Assembly: GCA_002420305.1 (NCBI GenBank)
Contig: DIHT01000165.1
Location: forward strand, 44,811-108,810
Direction: 5' to 3'
DNA length: 64,000 nt
Source: Akkermansiaceae bacterium UBA5689
Lineage (GTDB): Bacteria > Verrucomicrobiota > Verrucomicrobiia > Verrucomicrobiales > Akkermansiaceae
The notes under the pieces are model-generated. The model did not search any database. It had not been told where the DNA came from and saw only the letters and a list, made by a program, of their open reading frames with translations. The position numbers and the translations under genes are program-made. Shown here piece after piece: positions 29,222 to 36,375 of the stretch (its first letter is position 1; each line of letters begins with the position of its first letter).

Positions 29222-30163
29222 TTGGTTGTGAGCGCGGCTTTGAGGTATCCCCTGATTTTGAATCCGAGGGCGCGTAGTGAGCGGGCGCAGAGAGCCCGGC
29301 GGTTCGTGATGGAGAATGCGACACGGTTTGCAATTTATGCGACTAATACTGCTCAGGAGTCAGCACAGCTTGCGCGACGATTCTCTGAAGAAGGTGAAGA
29401 AGTGGTGGTAGCAGCAGGAGGAGACGGAACACTCAACGCGGTGGTCAGGGGATTGATCGGAACAGAGACGGTGTTGGGAATCCTGCCAACAGGGACGATG
29501 AATGTTTTTGCGCGTGAGCTGAACATTCCCTTTGGTCATCTCGCGGGTGCCTTGGAGGTTATTGATGGGGGGCACGTCAAGGAAGTAGACCTATTTGAGG
29601 CAGAGGGGACGCCATTCGTCCAGATGGCTGGAGTTGGCTTTGATGCTCAGGTTATCGAAGAGACTACGACAGAATCCAAGCGCCTCCTGGGGCCATTAGC
29701 TTATATTCTTTCTGCGGTAAGGGTTCTTGGTTCCGAGCCTCCCCGTATGAAGGTTCACTTTGACGAGGGGTTTACGGTCGAGGGTGCGTGCGTCCTTCTC
29801 GGTAACGGCGCTCTCTACGGAGGCCAGTTGCGCCTTTTCGGCAAGGCAGACAATGCGGATGACCTGCTCGATGTTCTCGTCTATAAGAAGGCTGGCTATA
29901 CGGCTGCGCTCGGATCTCTGGGTAGCCTCGCCCGTGGTGGGTTTGAAACTGATGGGAAAGCGGTTGAGTATTATCAGACCTCGGGACTAACGGTTGAATC
30001 TGACCGGGAAGTCCCGGTTGAGGTGGATGGAGAGCTCTGGGGCCGGGCGGAACGAGTGAAGTTCAAGGCGATGACTGAGAAATTACGGGTTCTGGCTCCT
30101 GCGGAGCGGGGAAAGAACTGGTGGGAGCAGGTTTTGGCAAATCTTAATCCAGGCGGAAATTGA
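29222..30163 (+). CDS. Diacylglycerol kinase family lipid kinase (YegS/DgkB-like)
   Basis: A 313-residue soluble lipid kinase. The catalytic DAGK domain begins LILNPRARSERAQRAR and contains the nucleotide-binding VVAAGGDGTLNAVVRGL near residue 62 and GTMNVFARELNIP near 92. The C-terminal beta domain has AGVGFDAQV and VEVDGELWG. It would phosphorylate diacylglycerol or a related lipid alcohol. The listed start is TTG at 29222; GTG at 29228 is as likely. Stands between maf and an unknown gene on the same strand. Confidence 0.9.
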   Translation: MVVSAALRYPLILNPRARSERAQRARRFVMENATRFAIYATNTAQESAQLARRFSEEGEEVVVAAGGDGTLNAVVRGLIGTETVLGILPTGTMNVFARELNIPFGHLAGALEVIDGGHVKEVDLFEAEGTPFVQMAGVGFDAQVIEETTTESKRLLGPLAYILSAVRVLGSEPPRMKVHFDEGFTVEGACVLLGNGALYGGQLRLFGKADNADDLLDVLVYKKAGYTAALGSLGSLARGGFETDGKAVEYYQTSGLTVESDREVPVEVDGELWGRAERVKFKAMTEKLRVLAPAERGKNWWEQVLANLNPGGN

Positions 30164-30217
30164 AGGGCTGTAAATAAGCCTTTCCCTTCGAGGGGGAAGT
30201 TCCAGAATCATGACGCA

Positions 30218-30955
30218 GTGAAGTCCCGGCTAGATGATCTCTTTGATTTCGCGTGCAGCGAGGTAAGGGAAGAGGACTTTCGGATCTTTTGCCCCAAGGA
30301 TCCGGGAGATATGAGCTACGTCGCTTTATGTGCGGGTGTATTAGCGAATAAGCAAATCCCTGAGAATGTAGACCCGGAGTGGTTTGAAATTTTTGGTATC
30401 GCCCAGCGGGGATCCCCGGAGCAGGCATCTCACGCCGATCGCTTTCTTCGGTTTAAGCTTTTTTGTGGAGCAGTGGCCGCAAAGTTTCTTCTGGTCGAGC
30501 CTGGTCTCGATACGGTTGTGATCGTAAACTATGTTTGTTGTTCTCTCGTGCAGTCTGCCCGGGCCATCGAAGATCGGGAGCTTACCCAGATTCTGCTGGA
30601 GGTCTTTCCCGCTCTCGCCAAGGAGATGGAGGATTATCGTGCTCCAAGTGGATGGGTGGTTCAGGAATATCCATTTTGCCTCCTTTCAGGGATGCTCATG
30701 GCGGAAGATCTGGCGGATCAGGGGAGAGTGGCAGATCTGGCGGGGCAATTACTCAAGGCAGAGGAGCAGGTGCGGGAAGAAAGTTTTTTTCCGGGACATG
30801 AGTTTCTTCTGGGTCTCACAAATTATGATTCTCTGCATCTTGACTGGCTCGCATTTGCAAGTTCATTGGTGAATCCGGCAAAAGATGCGAGCATCATGGC
30901 GGTGATGTCGAAGCTTGAGAAGGTGGAGAAGTGGAGATCCGGCAAGGAGGCCTGA
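30218..30955 (+). CDS. Hypothetical protein, no recognised family
   Basis: A 245-residue soluble, acidic, mostly helical protein. I do not recognise it. It has many isolated cysteines but no CxxC pair or membrane helix, and the second half (LLAG..LKAEEQVREESFF) looks amphipathic. Start is a GTG at 30218, 54 bp after the lipid kinase gene; the two may be co-transcribed. It converges on thiS. Confidence 0.7.
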   Translation: MKSRLDDLFDFACSEVREEDFRIFCPKDPGDMSYVALCAGVLANKQIPENVDPEWFEIFGIAQRGSPEQASHADRFLRFKLFCGAVAAKFLLVEPGLDTVVIVNYVCCSLVQSARAIEDRELTQILLEVFPALAKEMEDYRAPSGWVVQEYPFCLLSGMLMAEDLADQGRVADLAGQLLKAEEQVREESFFPGHEFLLGLTNYDSLHLDWLAFASSLVNPAKDASIMAVMSKLEKVEKWRSGKEA

Positions 30956-30961
30956 TTCGAC

Positions 30962-31014
30962 CCGGCGGGACGGATTATTGCCTTGAGTTGGTTGAGTCGG
31001 CACTCACCCGCCGG
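30962..31014. repeat. Long inverted repeat between convergent genes
   Basis: CCGGCGGG (30962-30969) and CCCGCCGG (31007-31014) form a perfect 8-bp GC stem around a 37-base loop, which holds a second 4-bp stem (TGCC/GGCA). The right arm is part of the thiS 3' end. It may act as a two-way transcription stop, but there is no T tract. Confidence 0.4.
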
Positions 31015-31204
31015 CCGCGAGGCGGATGACTTCAACCCGGGATCCTTCCAGCAGGATACTGGAAGCGTATTCGTGATGCGTCAGCGCCTGTCCATCGAGT
31101 TCAGTGACGATGGGTTCGTTTTTCATATTAAGAAGGGTCAGGAGGTCGCTAACGGTCGAGCCCTCCTGAACCTCATGAGTCTCCCCGTTCAGTATGATTG
31201 TCAT
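31004..31204 (-). CDS. thiS: Sulfur carrier protein ThiS
   Basis: A 66-residue ubiquitin-like sulfur carrier ending in the required Gly-Gly. The family pattern is clear: I-I-L-N-G near the start, STVSDLLTLLN, then RVEVIRLAAGG. The C-terminal glycine is adenylated by ThiF and then carries sulfur as a thiocarboxylate for thiazole synthesis. Start ATG at 31204, only 3 bp after the thiH stop, so it is translated together with thiH. The thiazole synthase gene thiG is not in the window. Confidence 0.93.
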   Translation of the reverse strand: MTIILNGETHEVQEGSTVSDLLTLLNMKNEPIVTELDGQALTHHEYASSILLEGSRVEVIRLAAGG

Positions 31205-31207
31205 TGT

Positions 31208-32515
31208 TCAGGAGTTAGCCGGAGCGAGGATTTCGCGGTCCCAGTCCTTCCAGACAGGATCGAATCCTTGGCTGACGAGTTGATCTGCCACTGTGGATAC
31301 GGGGCGATCGTCATCGATCTCGAATTGGGGAGTAGCCTTAGTAGTGCAGCCATTGATGGCTCTCTCGTCAGGATCGATCTCCACCCGGCGGCCTTTGATT
31401 GTCCTGTGAAGGTCGTTAGATCCTACTCCGGTGTAGCCTCCTGGTTCGGTATGTGAACCAGCCGATACATGTGTGACTCCAAGAGGGAAGAGGTGATCAC
31501 GAAGAATTGCGGGTTCCCTAGTGGATAGCACGATGTTTACCTGCGGAAATGCCAGACGGAATGCGCAGATCAGCTGGACGAGGTGACGATCGCTGAGAGT
31601 AAGGTTCGGATCCAGTTCGTGTCTGTGGTTTCCCGCATGAGGTCTCATTCTTGGGAATGAAATGGAGAATTGAGCCTTCCAGCATGTTCGGTAGAGGTAT
31701 TCAAGGTGTGTGGCGAGAGCGAGGGCTTCAGTTCGCCAGTCGGCTAACCCGAAAAGCGCACCGATACCTATCCGACGAAAGCCGCCCGCATACGCCCGCT
31801 CCGGACAATCTAAACGCCAGTCAAATCTCTTCTTTGGTCCGGAAGTGTGCAGCTTTTCATAGGTATCCCGATGGTAGGTTTCTTGATAGACGATTAATCC
31901 CTCTGCCCCGCAGGAGACCAGTTCGGCGTATTGAGAGTCCTTCATGGGGCCGACTTCGATTCCCAGGGTAGGAATCGAAGGAGAGAGAATTCTGAGGCAG
32001 TCTTGAAGATAGCCTTCGGAGACAAATTTAGGATGTTCACCAGCAACAAGGAGTAGATTGCGGAATCCGAGGGAGTGAAGGTGAGCGGCCTCGGCAGCCA
32101 CCTGATCCAGTTCGAGGGTGGTCCTGAGAATCGGGTTGTCGCGGGAAAAGCCGCAGTAAGCACAGTTATTCACGCACTCGTTTGAGAGATAGAGCGGGGC
32201 AAAAAGGCGCATGGTTCTTCCAAACTGACGCTTGGAGAGCCCTGAGCTTTGTCCGGCCATGGACTCAAGCTTTTCGGAAGACACAGGCTCAAGCATCGAG
32301 GCGAAGCGCCGCATCAGTGGAGAGTAACTTCGGCTCGGGTCTGCGAAAAACGCTGAGAAGCTCACGGGGGAAGAGTGGTCTGATTTGCGGAGCGTAATGT
32401 CAAAGGTGAAAACGGGGGAGTCACGATCGGCCTGGGTGTGAGGAGTCAGGCTGTATTGGGCCTGATAGTTTGAAGAGGTCTCGGGATAAGGTGCTTCTCG
32501 AGAGCAAATTCTCAA
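31208..32515 (-). CDS. thiH: 2-iminoacetate synthase ThiH (radical SAM tyrosine lyase)
   Basis: Cleaves tyrosine to dehydroglycine for the thiazole ring of thiamine. The radical-SAM iron-sulfur site is C114-x3-C118-x2-C121 (CVNNCAYC), preceded by LFAPLYLSNE, a ThiH hallmark. FSISFPRMRPHAG near residue 290 and the C-terminal biotin/thiamine-associated region complete the family pattern. At 435 residues it is some 50 longer than E. coli ThiH, all at the N-terminus. The listed start is TTG at 32515; a shorter start may be real, but it must lie before SAFFADP (residue 54). No TPP riboswitch is visible in the 78 bp upstream. Confidence 0.95.
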   Translation of the reverse strand: MRICSREAPYPETSSNYQAQYSLTPHTQADRDSPVFTFDITLRKSDHSSPVSFSAFFADPSRSYSPLMRRFASMLEPVSSEKLESMAGQSSGLSKRQFGRTMRLFAPLYLSNECVNNCAYCGFSRDNPILRTTLELDQVAAEAAHLHSLGFRNLLLVAGEHPKFVSEGYLQDCLRILSPSIPTLGIEVGPMKDSQYAELVSCGAEGLIVYQETYHRDTYEKLHTSGPKKRFDWRLDCPERAYAGGFRRIGIGALFGLADWRTEALALATHLEYLYRTCWKAQFSISFPRMRPHAGNHRHELDPNLTLSDRHLVQLICAFRLAFPQVNIVLSTREPAILRDHLFPLGVTHVSAGSHTEPGGYTGVGSNDLHRTIKGRRVEIDPDERAINGCTTKATPQFEIDDDRPVSTVADQLVSQGFDPVWKDWDREILAPANS

Positions 32516-32593
32516 GAAAATGAGGGTTCTTATTTCGGGTAGAAATCATTGAGCGCTTGAACATTTGGAGCAGGGCCTCAGATTCTGGGAACC

Positions 32594-33481
32594 ATGAAGG
32601 GGGCGGAGACCATTGAATGCCGGGCCACGAAGTGGTTTTACCTGAGGGTCTGGGCCATGGTGATCATGTTCGGAGTCTTCCTCGTCTTATTCCTGAAGGA
32701 CTGGAAGGTCGGGTGGCCCACAAAAAACGAGGTCTATTATACCTATAAGGCGTTCGAGAAAGCTGAGGAGCTGTTTAATGGACGTGAGTGGAGTGCGGAG
32801 GAGTGGGAGAGCGAGGCGAGGGAGCGAGAGATTTTTCCTGCCGGCGATGTCGTTCTGCCTGCCCATGTTGATAGAAAAGCAAGATGGCCTCTCCAGCTAT
32901 CTGGCTACGAGGGCTACCGTAGTTCTGTAGTCGAGGAGGGGAATAAGACAATTCCCCCGATGTGGGCCAGCTATACTCATGAGCGAGGTTGGAGTTCCGC
33001 TATTCCGGAGAAAAGTTATGATGGGAAGAAGATTCAAGAGCAACTCTACTATGGCATCGGGAGTGGGGTGCTTCTGTCTGGTGCGCTTTTTTTTCTGGTG
33101 AGGAATTCCCGCCGCTCAATGAAGGTGGACGGCGAGGCGTTTTATGCTCCGAGTGGAGAGAGAGTACCCTTTGGGTCAATCCGCAGGATCGATGTCCGCA
33201 AGTGGCGGACAAAGGGGCTGGCCTACCTTTTCTTTGAGGATGCGTCTCTTTCTGCTGAGTCGAAGGGTGGAGCACTCAAGAAGTCCAAGGTTGACGGCAT
33301 GGTGTACGGGCAATTCAGAAGGGAGAATGGAGCCCCGGCGGAGGCGCTATTCCAGCGAATTCTCCAAAATTTCAAGGGGGAGCTTCTTGAGCTCGTTGAA
33401 GATGAGCCTGAAAGCGATAGGGAAAATGTGGACAACTCTGGTCCAGATCAACAAGTTGAGGAAGTCCCGTCCCAAGAGTGA
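32594..33481 (+). CDS. Hypothetical membrane protein
   Basis: A 295-residue protein I do not recognise. It has a membrane helix near residues 16-37, a hydrophilic loop of about 115 residues, and a second helix near 155-172. The C-terminal cytoplasmic part (residues about 180-265) begins with a beta-rich stretch that could fold as a PH-like domain ([37 protein letters not shown] has that look). The last 30 residues are acidic. It starts at ATG 32594, divergent from thiH, and precedes acpP by 67 bp. Possibly linked to lipid or envelope metabolism by position only. Confidence 0.75.
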   Translation: MKGAETIECRATKWFYLRVWAMVIMFGVFLVLFLKDWKVGWPTKNEVYYTYKAFEKAEELFNGREWSAEEWESEAREREIFPAGDVVLPAHVDRKARWPLQLSGYEGYRSSVVEEGNKTIPPMWASYTHERGWSSAIPEKSYDGKKIQEQLYYGIGSGVLLSGALFFLVRNSRRSMKVDGEAFYAPSGERVPFGSIRRIDVRKWRTKGLAYLFFEDASLSAESKGGALKKSKVDGMVYGQFRRENGAPAEALFQRILQNFKGELLELVEDEPESDRENVDNSGPDQQVEEVPSQE

Positions 33482-33548
33482 TTTTTCGGGGTTGCCAATT
33501 GGCGTGTGGAGAGATAACTCAAGTGTAGCGAATAACCGCCAAAGAGAC

Positions 33549-33788
33549 ATGTCAGAATCAAGCGAAGAGAAGGTCAAGGGTATCATCGTAGAGCAACTTG
33601 GAGTAAGCGCCGACAAAGTAACGCGTGAGGCAAAAGTGGTGGAGGACCTCGGAGCAGATTCCCTCGATGCGGTCGAACTGGTAATGGCTGTTGAAGAGGA
33701 GTTTGGAGTGGAAGTGCCGGATGATGAGGCTGAAGGGCTCACTACCGTTGGGGCAATTATTGATTACGTGGCTAAGGCCAGTTCCTGA
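33549..33788 (+). CDS. acpP: Acyl carrier protein
   Basis: A 79-residue acyl carrier protein of fatty acid synthesis. [18 protein letters not shown] contains the phosphopantetheine serine S38 in the DSL motif. Sequence and length match housekeeping AcpP. I start at ATG 33549, although the frame is open much further upstream through the previous gene. A strong intrinsic terminator follows directly at 33820. AccA, the acetyl-CoA carboxylase subunit of the same pathway, lies 1.6 kb downstream. Confidence 0.97.
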   Translation: MSESSEEKVKGIIVEQLGVSADKVTREAKVVEDLGADSLDAVELVMAVEEEFGVEVPDDEAEGLTTVGAIIDYVAKASS

Positions 33789-33819
33789 AGAGGATCCCGA
33801 ACGTAACATCCCAGTGTGC

Positions 33820-33846
33820 AGGGCGGGTCCATGGGCCTGCCCTTTT
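33820..33846 (+). terminator. Rho-independent terminator of acpP
   Basis: A 10-bp stem (AGGGCGGGTC paired with GGCCTGCCCT, two G-T pairs) with loop CATG, followed by TTTT. It starts 31 bases after the acpP stop. It ends 44 bases before the next ATG. Confidence 0.75.
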
Positions 33847-33889
33847 CGTTATCGGATCTGGGGAGAATTACTGATGGAGCAACCAAAGA

Positions 33890-34408
33890 ATGTATTCACC
33901 GGATGATATTCAATATGCGCTGGAGACAACCCGCGTTATCTACGAACCCGATCGACGCATCGATACCTTTGGTGACACTCGGTTCGAGTTCCTGCTCCTG
34001 AGTGAGTTGATGGATTCGGTGGGGAAAGTTCGGATTCGCTCTGGAGAGGTAGAAGCGAACAAGCCGACTATCATTAAGCCGGAGGCCTACAGTGGCATTG
34101 AATTCGAGGGGTTCAGCGACGAGGCGGATCGTTTCCATGAGTGGCTGGAAGCACAAGGGGCGAAAATTGCCATGGTGAATTACCAGTTCAAACGGGGAGA
34201 AGTCAGAGAAGAGTTGCTCCACGATTCGATGGAAGCAGTTCGGGAACGTGTTCTCGAGGATGCTCGCAGGGTGGGTAATCCCATGCAGGTTGTTATTGAG
34301 GGCGTGGACGATGCGTGGGAGATCAGCCTTTTGCGGTTTATCTTTGAGATCGTGGACAAGAGCTCGGAAATCAATGCATTCGATTTTAAGCGGAAAGGCC
34401 TGCTCTAG
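33890..34408 (+). CDS. Hypothetical protein, conserved-looking, no family recognised
   Basis: A 172-residue soluble, acidic protein of alternating helices and strands. I cannot name it. Ordered features are YALETTRVIYEPDRRIDTFG at the N-terminus, a middle with RIRSGEVEANKP, and a C-terminal helix pair ending in the basic KRKGLL. No signal peptide, membrane helix or metal motif is visible. Start ATG at 33890, 47 bp after the acpP terminator, so it needs its own promoter. The LysM gene follows after 80 bp. Confidence 0.75.
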   Translation: MYSPDDIQYALETTRVIYEPDRRIDTFGDTRFEFLLLSELMDSVGKVRIRSGEVEANKPTIIKPEAYSGIEFEGFSDEADRFHEWLEAQGAKIAMVNYQFKRGEVREELLHDSMEAVRERVLEDARRVGNPMQVVIEGVDDAWEISLLRFIFEIVDKSSEINAFDFKRKGLL

Positions 34409-34488
34409 TTGATCTCTTGCCGAGTTAGCGTGCTGGGCTACAGGAAAGGGCTTGGCAGGTGTGTGGTCGCAGGTGACCCTTTGAGGAT

Positions 34489-35337
34489 ATGATGGCAATC
34501 ATCAGGGTCATTGCGGCAGTAATCGTCATGGCGGTGCTGGCGGCGACCTTTTTCCTCGTTGAGCGACTGAGAGAGGAGAGTGCGGAACCCCAGCTCGGCG
34601 TGGTCCCGGAGATCCCATCAGGTGCGACGCTCATAAAGCCCGGCGAAATCGCGTTTGAACGGGCAAGAGAGCTGCTCGCAACAGGCCAATTTGCAGAGGC
34701 TCGTGAGAAGCTCGAATTCCTGGTGGGAGTTTATCCGTCCTCGGCGAGTGCCTCTGAGGCGCGCCGAATTCTCGGAGAGCTTAACCTCGATGACCTTTTG
34801 TCGACAGAAGTGATGGAAGGAAAGGTCATGTATAAGGTGAAATCCGGCGATAATTTCACGCGGATCGCTCAGAATCACGATACAACCCTCGACTGCATCA
34901 TGCACATGAACGGGTTGCAGCGGATGGATAAGCTCTTTCCTGGTGATGAACTCGTGCTGCTTCCCTTGAATTTTAATATTAGAATTGATGTTCCGAGAAA
35001 GCTTCTGAGTCTCTATCGAGAGGGGCGTCTTCTGAAGTCTTACGAGCTGTTGCATGCAAAAGCTCGCGAGGGAAGCGGAGAGCTCAGGTCAAAGATTGGG
35101 CAGAAGATCGGTCTACTGGCCAGCGGGGGAAGCGTCTCACCTGTGAAGTTCGAGAATTACCGAAATGCGAGAAAAGTGTTAATTCTCGACCATCGAGGAC
35201 TGCAGTTGCGTGAGATTACAACTTCTGACCAAGAAGAGGCTGGAAGGGGGTTTTTTCTTTCGGGTGCCGATATTGAGGAGCTAGCTCTTCTTTTAAGAGT
35301 TGGTAACGAGGTGGAAGTCCGCTTTGCTAAGAGGTAG
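34489..35337 (+). CDS. LysM-domain membrane-anchored protein
   Basis: A 282-residue protein. Residues 3-22 form an uncleaved N-terminal helix or signal anchor. A TPR-like helical stretch (ERARELLATGQFAEAREKLEFLV, GEL..D) spans about 45-105. A LysM domain (YKVKSGDNFTRIAQNHDTTLDCIMHMNGL...LFPGDELVLLP) covers about 115-162 and would bind peptidoglycan. The rest (NIRIDVPRKLLSLYREGRLLKSYEL) looks like the strand start of an L,D-transpeptidase, but no catalytic H...C motif is visible. It probably binds the cell wall without cutting it. It lies 10 bp before accA. Confidence 0.88.
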   Translation: MMAIIRVIAAVIVMAVLAATFFLVERLREESAEPQLGVVPEIPSGATLIKPGEIAFERARELLATGQFAEAREKLEFLVGVYPSSASASEARRILGELNLDDLLSTEVMEGKVMYKVKSGDNFTRIAQNHDTTLDCIMHMNGLQRMDKLFPGDELVLLPLNFNIRIDVPRKLLSLYREGRLLKSYELLHAKAREGSGELRSKIGQKIGLLASGGSVSPVKFENYRNARKVLILDHRGLQLREITTSDQEEAGRGFFLSGADIEELALLLRVGNEVEVRFAKR

Positions 35338-35347
35338 ATCAGCGACA

Positions 35348-36319
35348 ATGAACGACAGAAGTGCTCGCCCCGAACCCCTCGACTTCGAAAAGCCGATTGC
35401 CGAGCTTGAGAATGAATTGCACCAGATGCGCGAGAAGGCTCAGTCCGGTAATATGGAGCTCAATGAAGAGATCTCAGCTCTCGAGGGGAAACTGGGAGAG
35501 CTGCGGGGAGAGATCTACGACAATCTAACTCCCTGGCAGCGAGTCCAGATAGCAAGGCATACGGCCCGGCCTTTCATGCTCGATTATCTCACCGAGGCAT
35601 TCGATGACTTCTGTGAATTACACGGAGACAGGTTGGTTGGTGACGATCAGGCCATGCCGGGTGGCTTTGCGATGCTGGAGGGTCGCAGGTGTGTTGTCAT
35701 CGGGCATCAGAAGGGAAGGAACACCAAAGAAAACCTCCAGAGGAATTTTGGAAGCGCCCATCCTGAGGGCTACAGAAAGGCTCTGCGCTTGATGAAGATG
35801 GCGGAGAAATTTAAAATTCCCGTTATTTCAATGATTGATACCCCCGGAGCTTTTCCGGGTATTGGTGCTGAGGAACGAAATATCGCGGAGGCGATTGCAC
35901 GGAATTTGAGGGAAATGATGGATTTGAAAACGCCCATCGTAACGGTGGTGCTCGGGGAAGGAGGCTCCGGAGGGGCTCTGGGGATTGGCGTTGCTGATCG
36001 AGTCCTCATGCTGGAGAACTCCTACTACTCGGTCATTAGCCCAGAGGGCTGTGCGGCAATCCTCTGGAAGCATCGCAAGCATGCGCCCGAGGCAGCGGAA
36101 GCCATGCGCCTCACGGCAGAGGATCTTGCTGCGATGAGGCTTGTGGATGAAGTTATACCCGAGCCGGTCGGTGGAGCTCACCATGATGTCCGGGGTGTAT
36201 CCCGCAGTCTGAAAGAGGTCCTGATACGCCACGTTGATGCTCTGGCCGAGCTCTCGGAGAAAGAGCTGCTGGATGAGCGCTACGAAAAATTCCGCGTGGC
36301 TGGTCAGTGGAATGGATAG
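35348..36319 (+). CDS. accA: Acetyl-CoA carboxylase carboxyltransferase subunit alpha
   Basis: Transfers carboxyl from carboxybiotin to acetyl-CoA, making malonyl-CoA for fatty acid synthesis. The 323-residue length is standard. Family landmarks are the N-terminal coiled coil (IAELENELHQM...ISALEGKL), DFCELHGDRLVGDDQAMPGG, KGRNTKENLQRNFGSAHPEGYRKALRLM, PVISMIDTPGAFPGIGAEER and VLGEGGSGGALGIGVAD. I start at ATG 35348; upstream in-frame codons overlap the LysM gene. The partner accD is not in the window. The gene converges on the heme-binding propeller gene. Confidence 0.98.
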   Translation: MNDRSARPEPLDFEKPIAELENELHQMREKAQSGNMELNEEISALEGKLGELRGEIYDNLTPWQRVQIARHTARPFMLDYLTEAFDDFCELHGDRLVGDDQAMPGGFAMLEGRRCVVIGHQKGRNTKENLQRNFGSAHPEGYRKALRLMKMAEKFKIPVISMIDTPGAFPGIGAEERNIAEAIARNLREMMDLKTPIVTVVLGEGGSGGALGIGVADRVLMLENSYYSVISPEGCAAILWKHRKHAPEAAEAMRLTAEDLAAMRLVDEVIPEPVGGAHHDVRGVSRSLKEVLIRHVDALAELSEKELLDERYEKFRVAGQWNG

Positions 36320-36375
36320 CCAAGGAGCCACAGAGAACTCTCAAAGGCCTTTCCCCGAGTAATCGTCCAGCTTGA

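Noticed and set aside
32516..32593. TPP riboswitch in front of thiH
   Set aside because: A CTGAGG-like stretch is present, but the remaining conserved TPP (thi-box) elements are missing and the region is only 78 bases.
33144..33548. Long upstream extension of the acpP frame
   Set aside because: It runs inside the preceding gene in another frame; the standard acyl carrier protein begins at ATG 33549.
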